The notes under the pieces: model-generated | Databases searched by the model: none | The model's input: only the letters and a program-made list of their open reading frames with translations | What the model was told of the DNA's origin: nothing | Shown here: piece by piece, positions 8,498-16,184 of the stretch | Layout: the number at the start of each line of letters is the position of its first letter | Position numbering within the stretch: position 1 is the stretch's first letter | Program-made: the position numbers and the translations under genes | Assembly (NCBI GenBank): GCA_017882405.1 | Contig: JADGPO010000134.1 | Span: 1 to 20,657, forward strand | Source: Solirubrobacteraceae bacterium | GTDB taxonomy: Bacteria > Actinomycetota > Thermoleophilia > Solirubrobacterales > Solirubrobacteraceae | Length of the DNA stretch: 20,657 nucleotides | Direction: 5' to 3'

Positions 8498-8515
8498 TTG
8501 CAAATCCCGTTGCAA
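8498..8515. promoter_or_regulatory. Paired TTGCAA palindromes in the M16/ftsE divergent region
   Basis: Two copies of the self-complementary hexamer TTGCAA lie at 8498-8503 and 8510-8515, twelve bases apart centre to centre. GGGC flanks them on the outside, making an imperfect larger dyad. The spacing of about one helical turn and the position between divergent genes suggest a binding site for a dimeric regulator. No regulator is identified. Confidence 0.3.
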
Positions 8516-8527
8516 GGGCCCGCGAGA

Positions 8528-8558
8528 TTGGCTCTTTCGCATGGGTCGCCGCTACGCT
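8528..8558 (+). promoter_or_regulatory. Candidate promoter for ftsE-ftsX
   Basis: TTGGCT (8528-8533), a 19-base spacer and TACGCT (8553-8558). TACGCT fits the TAnnnT pattern common in actinobacterial -10 boxes. A transcript from about 8565 would begin only about five bases before ATG 8570, giving a nearly leaderless message. Confidence 0.35.
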
Positions 8559-8683
8559 GCGCGCACTCTATGCCTACCTCATCAAGAATCTCCCGACGCA
8601 CCCGAAAGCGGGCCGCCGAGGCTTCCGCCCACCACCCCCGGACGGGTGGGCGGGCTCCGATTTCCGACAGCCCCCGGCGCTCG

Positions 8684-9424
<741 letters not shown>

Positions 9425-9426
9425 CG

Positions 9427-10326
9427 ATGAAGCCCGGCTTCTTCCTGCGCGAGGCGATCCGCGCGGTGCGCCGCAGCGCCGCGCCCAGCTTCGCCGCGGT
9501 GGCCACCGTGCTGGTCACGATGCTCGTGCTGGGCGTGTTCATCCCGATCGTGCAGGCGACCAACGGCGCAGCCAACACCGTGCGCAGCCGGGTCGAGGTC
9601 GACGTCTACATGAAGACCAAGGCGACCGCCGCCGACGAGGCGCGCGTGCGCAGGGAGCTGCTGGCCGTCGCGCACGTCCACTCGGTGCAGTTCGTCTCCA
9701 AGCAGACCGCCTACGCGCAGCAGTCCAAGGCCGACCCGCAGGCCTACAAGCTGCTGGGCTCAAACCCGCTGCCCGACACCTTTCACGTGGTCCCCGACAA
9801 CCCGGCCAATGTGCTCAGCGTGCACAACGCGCTGGTGCCCTCGAGCGGTGGAAACGGACCCACCCAACCCGGGATCGACTCGGCGATCCAGAGCGTCTCC
9901 AACAAGCGCAACGACACCAAGAAGATCCTCGAGGTCACCAACCTGGTGACGATCACCGCCGCGGCGCTGACCGTGCTGCTGACGATCGCCTCGGTGCTGC
10001 TGATCGCCAACACGATCCGCCTGTCGCTGTACTCCCGCCGCCGGGAGGTTGAGGTGATGAAGCTGGTGGGAGCCACCGACTGGTTCATCCGCTGGCCGTT
10101 CGTGATCGAGGGCGTGGTGGTCGGGGCCGCGGGGGCGCTGCTGGCGATCGCCGTGCTGGGGATCACCAAGGTGGCGCTGCTGGATCCGCTCGCTGGCCAC
10201 TGGGCGCTGATCGCAGCACCCCGGACGATCCCCTTCACGGCGCTGATCGGCGTGCTGCTGGTGGCCGGGGTGGCCGTCTCGGCGCTCGGCTCCGGGCTGT
10301 CGCTACGCCGCTTCCTGCGCGTGTAG
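9427..10326 (+). CDS. ftsX: Cell division protein FtsX
   Basis: Membrane partner of FtsE, 299 residues. A short cytoplasmic N terminus (FFLREAIRAVRRSAAPSFA) leads to membrane segment 1 (about 23-45). A large extracytoplasmic loop follows (about 46-170, including VDVYMKTKATAADEARVRREL and the VQFVSKQTAY strand), which in the family contacts peptidoglycan hydrolases or their adaptors. Three more membrane segments lie at about 174-197, 222-245 and 265-290. The conserved RRREVEVMKLVGATDWFIRWPFVIEG segment between segments 2 and 3 is diagnostic. The two-base gap after ftsE indicates one operon. No NlpC/P60 or other FtsX-controlled hydrolase lies beside it, though a peptidoglycan carboxypeptidase is encoded just across the divergent promoter region. 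Confidence 0.96.
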   Translation: MKPGFFLREAIRAVRRSAAPSFAAVATVLVTMLVLGVFIPIVQATNGAANTVRSRVEVDVYMKTKATAADEARVRRELLAVAHVHSVQFVSKQTAYAQQSKADPQAYKLLGSNPLPDTFHVVPDNPANVLSVHNALVPSSGGNGPTQPGIDSAIQSVSNKRNDTKKILEVTNLVTITAAALTVLLTIASVLLIANTIRLSLYSRRREVEVMKLVGATDWFIRWPFVIEGVVVGAAGALLAIAVLGITKVALLDPLAGHWALIAAPRTIPFTALIGVLLVAGVAVSALGSGLSLRRFLRV

Positions 10327-10331
10327 AGGCG

Positions 10332-10352
10332 ACCGGCCGCTATTGGGCCGGT
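10332..10352. terminator. Hairpin between ftsX and the protease gene
   Basis: ACCGGCC, a 7-base loop GCTATTG, then GGCCGGT: a perfect 7-bp GC-rich stem six bases after the ftsX stop. No T-run follows, so it may attenuate, protect the ftsX mRNA end or act as an operator. TACGAT at 10352-10357 overlaps its end and could be a -10 box for the next gene. Confidence 0.4.
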
Positions 10353-10388
10353 ACGATCAGGCGGTGGGCAGAGCTACCCTGAAATCCA

Positions 10389-11594
10389 ATGTTCGCGCCC
10401 CGTTCCCGCAGCCCGCGCGTCGCGGTGCTGGTTCTCGTAGCCGCGATCGTGCTCGCGATCGGGCTGTGGTTCGGCGGGCATCCAAGCTGGCTGCCGGGGC
10501 CGCTGCGCAGCGCATTCACGTCGCAGAGCTCGAGCGACAAGCTCGTCAACCGGGTACTCGGGCTGCTTTCGAAGGACTACTACCGCAAGATCGACACCAA
10601 GGACCTGGTCAACAAGGGGCTGACGGCGGCGGTGGCCTCGCTCGGTGATCCGTACTCGCACTACTACGACCCGTCGCTCTATCGCTCCTTCCAGGCCGAG
10701 ACCGATCCGCACCTGAGCGGGATCGGGATCGACATCAACGCCAGGCCTCGTGGCCTGCTCGTGCAGGACGTGATCGGCCAGTCTCCCGCCGCCAAGGCCG
10801 GGCTGGCCGCCGGCGACATCATCATCCGTGTCGGCTCCACGTCACTGGCCAACCGCTCGCGCGAGTTTTCGGCGCGGTTGATCCGGGGCCGGGCCGGAAC
10901 GCTGGTGACGCTCACCGTGCAGCACGGCACACACCGGCGCACGATCACGATCGTGCGCGCCAACATCAGTGAGCCGGTCGCCTCCAGCCGGATCCTGAAT
11001 CGCGGGCACACCAAGCTCGGATACGTGCGCCTGACGAGCTTCACCCAGGGCTCGGGAGACGAGGTGCGCGCCCAGGTCAACCGCGTGCGCGGCCAGGGTG
11101 CCAAGGCGCTGATCCTCGACCTGCGCGAGAACGGCGGCGGTCTGCTGGAGGAGGGCGTCAACGTGGCCAGCATCTTCATCCCTGACGGGACGATCGTCTC
11201 CACCGACGGGCGCAGCCAGCCGCGCCAGGTCTACATGGCCAAGGGCCACGCGATCCCCACCAGCATCCCGCTGGTCGTGCTGGTCGATCACAACACCGCC
11301 TCCGCCGCGGAGATCGTCACCGGCGCGCTGCAGGACCGTGGCCGCGCCAAGGTGGTGGGCACCCGCACCTACGGCAAGGGGGTCTTCCAGGAGATCCAGC
11401 CGCTGTCCAACGGCGGCGCGCTCGACTTCACGATCGGCGAGTACTTCACCCCCTCGGGCCACAACCTGGGCGGCGGTGGGGTCCGGCGCGGCGCGGGGAT
11501 CGGGCCCAACGTCTACGCCTTGACCGGACCGCGCTCGCACACCGACTCCGCGCTGACCGCGGCCGAGAAGACGGTCGCGGCCGAGCTGCGGTGA
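10389..11594 (+). CDS. C-terminal processing peptidase (S41A, Tsp/Prc/CtpA family) with PDZ domain
   Basis: Serine protease that cleaves proteins near nonpolar C termini outside the membrane. 401 residues. Residues 10-28 form a signal anchor (RVAVLVLVAAIVLAIGLW). An N-terminal helical region holds LVNKGLTAAVASLGDPYSHYYDP. A PDZ domain spans about 108-190 (GIGIDI, VIGQSPAAKAGLAAGDIIIRV). The catalytic pair is Ser305 in DHNTASAAEIVTGAL and Lys330 in RTYGKGVFQ, with Gln334 at the usual KxxxQ position. ILDLRENGGG is typical. The stop TGA overlaps the GTG of the RNase gene (GTGA), so the two are translationally coupled. ATG 10389 is used; it has no clear ribosome site. Family members in E. coli degrade exported proteins carrying the tmRNA tag, relevant because ssrA and smpB are nearby. 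Substrate here is not known. Confidence 0.93.
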   Translation: MFAPRSRSPRVAVLVLVAAIVLAIGLWFGGHPSWLPGPLRSAFTSQSSSDKLVNRVLGLLSKDYYRKIDTKDLVNKGLTAAVASLGDPYSHYYDPSLYRSFQAETDPHLSGIGIDINARPRGLLVQDVIGQSPAAKAGLAAGDIIIRVGSTSLANRSREFSARLIRGRAGTLVTLTVQHGTHRRTITIVRANISEPVASSRILNRGHTKLGYVRLTSFTQGSGDEVRAQVNRVRGQGAKALILDLRENGGGLLEEGVNVASIFIPDGTIVSTDGRSQPRQVYMAKGHAIPTSIPLVVLVDHNTASAAEIVTGALQDRGRAKVVGTRTYGKGVFQEIQPLSNGGALDFTIGEYFTPSGHNLGGGGVRRGAGIGPNVYALTGPRSHTDSALTAAEKTVAAELR

Positions 11595-13384
11595 GTCGGG
11601 TGGACGGGGACCGACCGGGTGGGCGGGCGTCGATTTCGCGCGTCGCCGTCCTCGCCCGCCAGGGGAAGTTCCTGGTCGCCGAGCCCTTCTTCGGACCCGG
11701 CCCGCGGGTGGCCGTCAGCCGCGACAAGCGCTTCAGCATCGGCGACTTGGTGCTGCTCGGGCCTCCAAAAAGCGGCGGCCGCGGCAACGGCGGGGGAGGC
11801 CGGCGAGGGACGATCGAGCGCCGCCTGGGCCGCCCCGATGTGGCCCGCGACGTGATCGAGGCGCTGATGCTCGATCGCGGTCTGCGCCAGCGCTTTGACC
11901 CGGTCGTGGAACGCGCGGCGCGGGAGGTGGCGGCCGGGCCGGTGGACACCGAGGACCGCCGCGACCTGCGTGATCTGCCCACGCTCACCATCGATCCGAT
12001 CAGCGCCCAGGACTTCGACGACGCGATCTCGGCGGAGGCGATCACCGGCGAGGCGGCCTGGCGCGTATGGGTGCACATCGCCGACGTCGCCGCCTATGTG
12101 GCGCCGCGCTCGCCGATCGACCGCGAGGCCTACCGGCGCGCAACCAGCGTCTACGTCCCCGGAGCGGTCGAGCCGATGCTCCCCGGTGAGCTATCCAACC
12201 ATGCCTGCTCGCTGGTGGCGGGAGCCGACCGGCCTACTGTGACGGTGGAGATGACGATCTCCGCGCGCGGGGTGCGCGCCGCCTCGATGTACCGGGCGCT
12301 GATCCGGTCTGACGAGCGGCTTGACTACGACCGAGTCGATCGGCTGTTCGCGGGCCAGGAGGCGGCGGCTGACGCGTGGGGCGCGCCGCTGGAAGCCGCC
12401 CGGGCGGCCGCCGCAGCGCTGGCGGCCCTGCGCGCCGGTCGCTCGGCGGTGGTCCTCGATTCCGCCGAGCCTTCGTTCGTGTTCGACCGCGAGGGTCATG
12501 TGGTGGGCGCCAAACTCGAGCAGCAGACCGAGTCGCACCGCCTGATCGAGCACCTGATGATCGCCGCCAACGAGCAGGTCGCCACCTTCCTGGAGGAGCA
12601 CCGAATCCCCGCCCTGTACCGCGTCCACGAGCGCCCGGAGTCGATGGCGGTGGAGCGGCTGATCGACCAGCTGGCCTCGCTGGGCGTGCCCACGCCGCCT
12701 GTGCCCCCCGGGCCGTTGACGCCCCAGCAGGCGGCCGAGGTGATCGGCGAGGCATCGGTCGCGGTGACCGACTGGGTGGCCAGGACCGGGCACGGGGCAC
12801 GAGCGTTGAACAGCCTCATCCTGCGGTCTCTCAAGCAGGCCTATTACGACGCGCGCAACCGCGGCCACGCCGGCCTGGCGTCACCGCGCTACTGCCACTT
12901 CACCTCCCCGATCCGTCGCTATCCGGATCTGATCTGCCATCGAGCCCTGCTGTCGGCGATCGCCGGCGAGCCCGCGCCGGAGGCCTCGTGGGTCCAGAAC
13001 GCGGGTCCGTGGTGCTCCACCCGCGAGCGCGAGGCGATGACGATCGAGCGCGATGCCGACGACGTCGCCAGCTGCTTTCTGCTGGAGCGCGAGCTGTTCA
13101 GCGGCGGAGACCGCGACCGGCTGTTCACCGGCGAGGTGGTCGGCCTGATCGGCGCGGGCGCGTTCGTGGCCTTCGGCGAGCGGGGCCAGTTCGAGGGGAT
13201 GCTGCCGGTGCGCCGGCTGCGCGGCGACTGGTGGGAGCTCAACGAGCAGGGGACGGTGCTGGTGGGCACGCGCAATGGCGGCACGCTGCGGCTGGGCGAC
13301 CAGATCGAGGTCCGGGTGGCGCGGATCGACGCGCCGCGGGGTAGGGTGGATCTCCTGCCTTCGGAGATGAGCATTCATGGCTAA
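11591..13384 (+). CDS. rnr: RNB-domain 3'-5' exoribonuclease (RNase R/II family)
   Basis: Processive, Mg-dependent exoribonuclease, 597 residues, well short of the E. coli RNase R length of about 813. The N-terminal part (1-130) is reduced, with one cold-shock-like segment (RVAVLARQGKFLVAEPFF) and a glycine-rich linker (SGGRGNGGGGRRG). The RNB core starts at LTIDPISAQDFDDAIS with metal-binding Asp135, Asp141, Asp143 and Asp144. It continues through HIADVAAYV and YVPGAVEPMLP and includes HFTSPIRRYPDL (436-446, catalytic Arg in the RRY motif). A C-terminal S1 domain occupies about 510-590 (GEVVGLIGAGAFVAFGE). The gene overlaps the upstream protease by four bases and smpB by eight. RNase R is known to act with SmpB-tmRNA to destroy non-stop mRNA, which fits this neighbourhood. 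RNase II cannot be excluded by sequence alone. Confidence 0.93.
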   Translation: MSRVDGDRPGGRASISRVAVLARQGKFLVAEPFFGPGPRVAVSRDKRFSIGDLVLLGPPKSGGRGNGGGGRRGTIERRLGRPDVARDVIEALMLDRGLRQRFDPVVERAAREVAAGPVDTEDRRDLRDLPTLTIDPISAQDFDDAISAEAITGEAAWRVWVHIADVAAYVAPRSPIDREAYRRATSVYVPGAVEPMLPGELSNHACSLVAGADRPTVTVEMTISARGVRAASMYRALIRSDERLDYDRVDRLFAGQEAAADAWGAPLEAARAAAAALAALRAGRSAVVLDSAEPSFVFDREGHVVGAKLEQQTESHRLIEHLMIAANEQVATFLEEHRIPALYRVHERPESMAVERLIDQLASLGVPTPPVPPGPLTPQQAAEVIGEASVAVTDWVARTGHGARALNSLILRSLKQAYYDARNRGHAGLASPRYCHFTSPIRRYPDLICHRALLSAIAGEPAPEASWVQNAGPWCSTREREAMTIERDADDVASCFLLERELFSGGDRDRLFTGEVVGLIGAGAFVAFGERGQFEGMLPVRRLRGDWWELNEQGTVLVGTRNGGTLRLGDQIEVRVARIDAPRGRVDLLPSEMSIHG

Positions 13385-13862
13385 GGGAAAGAAGAGAAAG
13401 GCCGCGCCCGGCGACGTTGCCACCAACCGGCAGGCGTCGTTTCGCTACAACCTGCTCGAGCGCTTCGAGTGCGGGATCGTGCTCACCGGCACCGAGGTCA
13501 AGTCGCTGCGCGATGGCAAGGCCCAGATCAAGGACGCCTATGCGATGGTGCGCGACGGCGAGGTCTGGCTCTACGGCCTCTACATCCCGCCCTACGGGCC
13601 CGCCTCGCGCGAGAACCACGACCCGGAGCGGCCCCGCAAGCTGCTCCTGCACAGGCGCGAGATCGAGCGACTGGTCGGACGCACGCACGAGCGCGGCCTC
13701 ACGCTCATACCGACGCGCCTGTACTTCGCCGGCCCGCGCTCGCGGGCCAAGGTCGAGATCGCGCTGGCCAAGGGCAAGGACCTGTTCGACAAGCGCGACA
13801 CGATCCGCAACCGCGACGTCGCCCGCGACGTGCAGCGTGAGCTGCGCGAGGTCGGTCGGTGA
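13377..13862 (+). CDS. smpB: SsrA-binding protein SmpB
   Basis: Small basic RNA-binding protein that carries tmRNA into stalled ribosomes for trans-translation. 161 residues, the normal length. It shows the conserved pattern of the family: ATNRQASFRYNLLERFECGI, then LTGTEVKSLRDGKAQIKDAYA, then LYGLYIPPY, the RPRKLLLHRREIERL helix, LTLIPTRLYF, and a lysine/arginine-rich tail (GKDLFDKRDTIRNRDVARDVQREL) that occupies the mRNA channel. ATG 13377 lies inside the end of the RNase gene (8-base overlap), with CGGAG about 10 bases upstream. It probably ends the transcript that begins at ftsE or the protease. Its RNA partner, ssrA, is 1.3 kb downstream on the same strand. Confidence 0.97.
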   Translation: MAKGKKRKAAPGDVATNRQASFRYNLLERFECGIVLTGTEVKSLRDGKAQIKDAYAMVRDGEVWLYGLYIPPYGPASRENHDPERPRKLLLHRREIERLVGRTHERGLTLIPTRLYFAGPRSRAKVEIALAKGKDLFDKRDTIRNRDVARDVQRELREVGR

Positions 13863-13903
13863 GGATCTTTTGCGCGGTGCGCCAACCGGGTAACCCCTGA
13901 CTC

Positions 13904-14128
13904 ATGACCATCGGCACCTCCATCCTGTTGATCGCTGTGGGCGCGATCCTGAAGTGGGCCGTGACGGCGCATGTCAGCGGGATCGATCTCCAGACGGTGG
14001 GGACGATCCTGTTCGTGCTGGGCATCCTCGGCCTCGTCCTGGCGATCGCCTACACGTTCCGCGGCTCGTTCGGACGCCGCGGCGGCGGCGTACCCCCCGA
14101 CGAGCAGGACACGCGCTACCTCCGCTAG
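13904..14128 (+). CDS. Small two-helix membrane protein, DUF6458 type
   Basis: A 74-residue protein with two membrane segments, about 4-22 (GTSILLIAVGAILKWAVTA) and 29-50 (LQTVGTILFVLGILGLVLAIAY). A short polar tail rich in Arg, Gly and Asp follows. MTIGTSILLIAVGAILKWAV matches the start of DUF6458 proteins, common in actinobacteria and of unknown function. A weak promoter-like pair, TTTTGC (13868-13873) and TAACCC (13891-13896) with 17 bases between, lies just before the ATG, which would make the message almost leaderless. It ends in tandem TAG codons 19 bases from the convergent M50 gene. Confidence 0.85.
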   Translation: MTIGTSILLIAVGAILKWAVTAHVSGIDLQTVGTILFVLGILGLVLAIAYTFRGSFGRRGGGVPPDEQDTRYLR

Positions 14129-14147
14129 TAGTGCCGCGCCTCCCCGC

Positions 14148-15083
14148 TCACACGAGCGTGCGCGGCAGGTGCGTCGCGTCCATCCCGATCACGAGCAGAC
14201 CGATGAGTGTCAGATAGGTCAGCGCCACCAGCGCCCGGTTGCGCGGGCTGACGCGGTAGTAGGCCTCCTGCTCGGCCCCCGCGGCGCGGCGCTGCTTCCA
14301 GCGGCGCCAGGTCTCGAAGCCCGCGAACACGACGATGATGAGGATGATCGGGTTGGGGAAGATCACGGCCAGCGCGATCATCCCGGCGAAGCCGACGAAC
14401 CACATCCAGGGCGCCATCGCGGCCATCGCCCGGCCCCCGTCCAGCGGCACCACGGGCAGCAGGTTGAAGAGGTTCAAAAAGAACCCCGTGAAGGCCAGCG
14501 CGCGCCAGTAGTCGTGGCCCGTGATCTGCCAGATCACCACGCAGACGGCCGCGCCGAGGCTGCCCAGAATCGGGCCCGCCAGCCCGGTGCGGGCCTCGGC
14601 GAGCGCATCGTCGCCGAGCGAGCGGGCGGTGATCAGGGCACCCATGAACGGGATGAACATGGGCGCGCTGGCCTTGATCCCCTCGCGCCGGAGCGCGATC
14701 ACGTGCCCCATCTCGTGCACCAGCAGCAGGATCACGAATCCGACCGCGAACCAGACTCCCCAGATCGTCGCGTAGGCGACGATCGAGACCAGCATCGTGC
14801 CCGCCGTGGCCAGCAGCTTGACCTGGCCGAGGATCAGCAGGACCGACTTGAGCTTGGCCAGCAGCGCGAGGATCGCGGCGCCCAACGGGACGATCCGGCG
14901 CCTGAAGAACGACTCGTGCTCGCGCCCGTGGCCGTTCTGGGATGGGTGCCGGAACGCGTCGGGCTCGGGAGTCGGCTCGGAAGGCCGCGGCCGGTGGAGC
15001 GGCGGCTCGAGGCCGGGAATCGGCCCGAAGCCCTTCGGTCGCTCCGGAGGGGGCTCGGGCAGCGTGGGTGGGTTGTGCGCCAT
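14148..15083 (-). CDS. M50-family (site-2 protease-like) intramembrane metalloprotease
   Basis: Zinc protease that cuts within or near the membrane, 311 residues. Residues 1-60 form a proline-rich cytosolic extension. The zinc motif HEMGH is at 123-127 (VGFVILLLVHEMGHVIALRREG), inside a membrane helix. The third-ligand motif NLLPVVPLDGGR is at 207-218, with Asp215. Four to six hydrophobic segments can be traced (about 68-90, 94-130, 165-188, 194-212, 224-255, 288-303). No PDZ domain is seen, so this is not the RseP type. It is closer to the short SpoIVFB-like or uncharacterised M50B proteins. It converges on the DUF6458 gene and diverges from ssrA, with no obvious operon partner. Substrate is unknown; an anti-sigma factor is the usual family precedent. 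Confidence 0.92.
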   Translation of the reverse strand: MAHNPPTLPEPPPERPKGFGPIPGLEPPLHRPRPSEPTPEPDAFRHPSQNGHGREHESFFRRRIVPLGAAILALLAKLKSVLLILGQVKLLATAGTMLVSIVAYATIWGVWFAVGFVILLLVHEMGHVIALRREGIKASAPMFIPFMGALITARSLGDDALAEARTGLAGPILGSLGAAVCVVIWQITGHDYWRALAFTGFFLNLFNLLPVVPLDGGRAMAAMAPWMWFVGFAGMIALAVIFPNPIILIIVVFAGFETWRRWKQRRAAGAEQEAYYRVSPRNRALVALTYLTLIGLLVIGMDATHLPRTLV

Positions 15084-15130
15084 CGGCTCTGATCGATTCT
15101 CGCAGGCGTGAACCCGGGCTTATGAAGGTC

Positions 15131-15159
15131 TTATCGGCGCGGCCGCCGGGGCCTATACT
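15131..15159 (+). promoter_or_regulatory. ssrA promoter
   Basis: A near-consensus -10 box, TATACT (15154-15159), stands out in GC-rich DNA. A weak -35 (TTATCG, 15131-15136) lies 17 bases upstream. Transcription would start near 15166, leaving about 14 bases of 5' leader for RNase P to remove from pre-tmRNA. Confidence 0.65.
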
Positions 15160-15179
15160 CAAGGAGAACAACATACCCA

Positions 15180-15547
15180 GGGGACGACAGGCTTCGACGT
15201 GGTCGGACTCGTGGGGATGGTTGCGAGTCGAGGTTCCCGGGCGGCCTCGTAAAACTCCCGGGAAAACAATAAGTGCGGACTCTCACGAGTACGCGCTCGC
15301 CGCTTAGTCACTAGCACTAAGCCGTGAGCGTCCTGGCCTCCGGCTCGCCTGCGGCGGAGTCGCCAGGATCAATTAGCAGGCTTACCTGGTGAGGCTCGCT
15401 CCAGCCGATCCGGGGAAATCTTTTGGAGCTGGTCCCCCACAACCCCGCCGGCGTGGCGAGTGGGGGACGAGATCAGAGCGCCGGATACGCTCGTAGACGC
15501 CATCTTTCACGCGACCGCGGACGCGGGTTCAATTCCCGCCGTCTCCA
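15180..15547 (+). ncRNA. ssrA: tmRNA (transfer-messenger RNA)
   Basis: Rescues stalled ribosomes and tags the nascent protein for degradation. The 5' end GGGGACGACAGGCTTCGAC and the 3' end are the tRNA-like halves; GGGGACG pairs with CGTCTCC (15540-15546, one G-U). The T-arm is GCGGG-TTCAATT-CCCGC. The tag frame runs from the resume codon GCG at 15275 to TAG at 15305-15307 and encodes ADSHEYALAA, with the usual ALAA end. Pseudoknot-type stems are visible: TCCTGGC with GCCAGGA, and a perfect 9-bp GTCCCCCAC (15432-15440) with GTGGGGGAC (15460-15468). The discriminator A at 15547 is followed by CTG, so CCA is not encoded and must be added after transcription. About 368 nucleotides, normal for one-piece tmRNA. 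Its partner smpB lies upstream. Confidence 0.96.
15275..15307 (+). other. tmRNA proteolysis-tag reading frame
   Basis: Ten codons and a stop encode ADSHEYALAA. It is preceded by the A-rich resume context AACAATAAGT. The first alanine comes from charged tmRNA itself and this alanine codon is the resume point. The LAA end is the degron recognised by ClpXP-type and Tsp-type proteases. Confidence 0.93.
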
Positions 15548-15553
15548 CTGACA

Positions 15554-15600
15554 GCAGCGGGTGCGAAGGTCCCGGACCTTCGCCCCGCTGCAGGCGTTTT
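15554..15600 (+). terminator. ssrA terminator
   Basis: A long hairpin: GCAGCGGG, a single bulged T (15562), GCGAAGGTC, loop CCG (15572-15574), then the exact complement GACCTTCGC and CCCGCTGC, ending at 15591. That is 17 base pairs with one bulge. It is followed by AGGCG and TTTT (15597-15600). It starts seven bases after the mature tmRNA 3' end. Confidence 0.85.
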
Positions 15601-15604
15601 GCGG

Positions 15605-15618
15605 TGCGAAGCTTCGCA
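15605..15618. repeat. 14-bp perfect palindrome after the ssrA terminator
   Basis: TGCGAAGCTTCGCA is fully self-complementary and begins five bases after the terminator T-run. The same TGCGAAG string occurs in the terminator stem. It could be an extra transcript-end structure or a protein-binding site. Confidence 0.4.
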
Positions 15619-15900
15619 GCGTTCGCACGAAGGAATGTCGCTATTTGCGAGCGGCTGTGGCGCAAGTCGGCCGCAGTGGTGGCCGAACTCGGCCACAAGG
15701 CGGGGTGGGCTGCGGTCCGACGACGCCGAGGCGGAGATCTCCGAGCCGCGGTTCGACTGGCCGACCGGTCCGCTCGAATGGTTCGAGGTCGCTCGTCTGG
15801 GTCTGCGCGAGCCGCGTCAGTGACCCGGCTTGAGGCCGCCCAGGCGGGCGACGTCTTCCTCGGTCACGCCTGCGATCGGGAATCGGTTTTCTGATCCCAT

Positions 15901-15966
15901 GTTGCGAGCCTGGCGGAGCGGCTTGAGCTGAGCGACGGGCAACTTGCGTGGCTCGCCGACGTACGC
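15901..15966 (+). pseudogene. Possible reverse-transcriptase N-terminal fragment
   Basis: The plus frame here reads LAERLELSDGQLAWLADVR. From memory this resembles the N-terminal segment of bacterial reverse transcriptases (retron and related defence-type), where a similar L-x-x-L-x-W-L-x-D/Y-x-R motif precedes an HYRY block. Neither a start codon upstream nor the HYRY and catalytic YxDD blocks downstream are present. At best this is a 22-codon remnant. The resemblance may be chance. Confidence 0.2.
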
Positions 15967-16141
15967 ATGCCTCCATCCAACTCGGCCAGCGATCCAGGCA
16001 CCCGGCGCGTTCGTGAGCGTCGTACACGGCTGGGAATGATCGCGGCGTCGCGCTCCGACTGCTCCGTGTCGTGCGTGCCCGGAAGTGCCTCCAACGGATG
16101 CACCATAGGGCTCGCGATGCACTGGCCCAGGTAATCGGTGA

Positions 16142-16162
16142 TCTCCGGGGTTACCCCGGAGA
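16142..16162. repeat. 21-bp palindrome (10+1+10)
   Basis: TCTCCGGGGT, T, ACCCCGGAGA: two perfect 10-base arms around one central base. It lies about 110 bases beyond the stop of the minus-strand cyclase/ATPase gene. No T-run follows on either strand. Confidence 0.5.
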
Positions 16163-16168
16163 GGGAGA

Positions 16169-16184
16169 CGCGCCCAAGGGCGCG
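16169..16184. repeat. 16-bp palindrome next to the 21-bp palindrome
   Basis: CGCGCCC, AA, GGGCGCG: 7-bp arms around two bases, seven bases from the larger palindrome. As RNA the two could fold as consecutive hairpins and stop or protect the transcript of the minus-strand gene ending at 16273. Confidence 0.45.
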
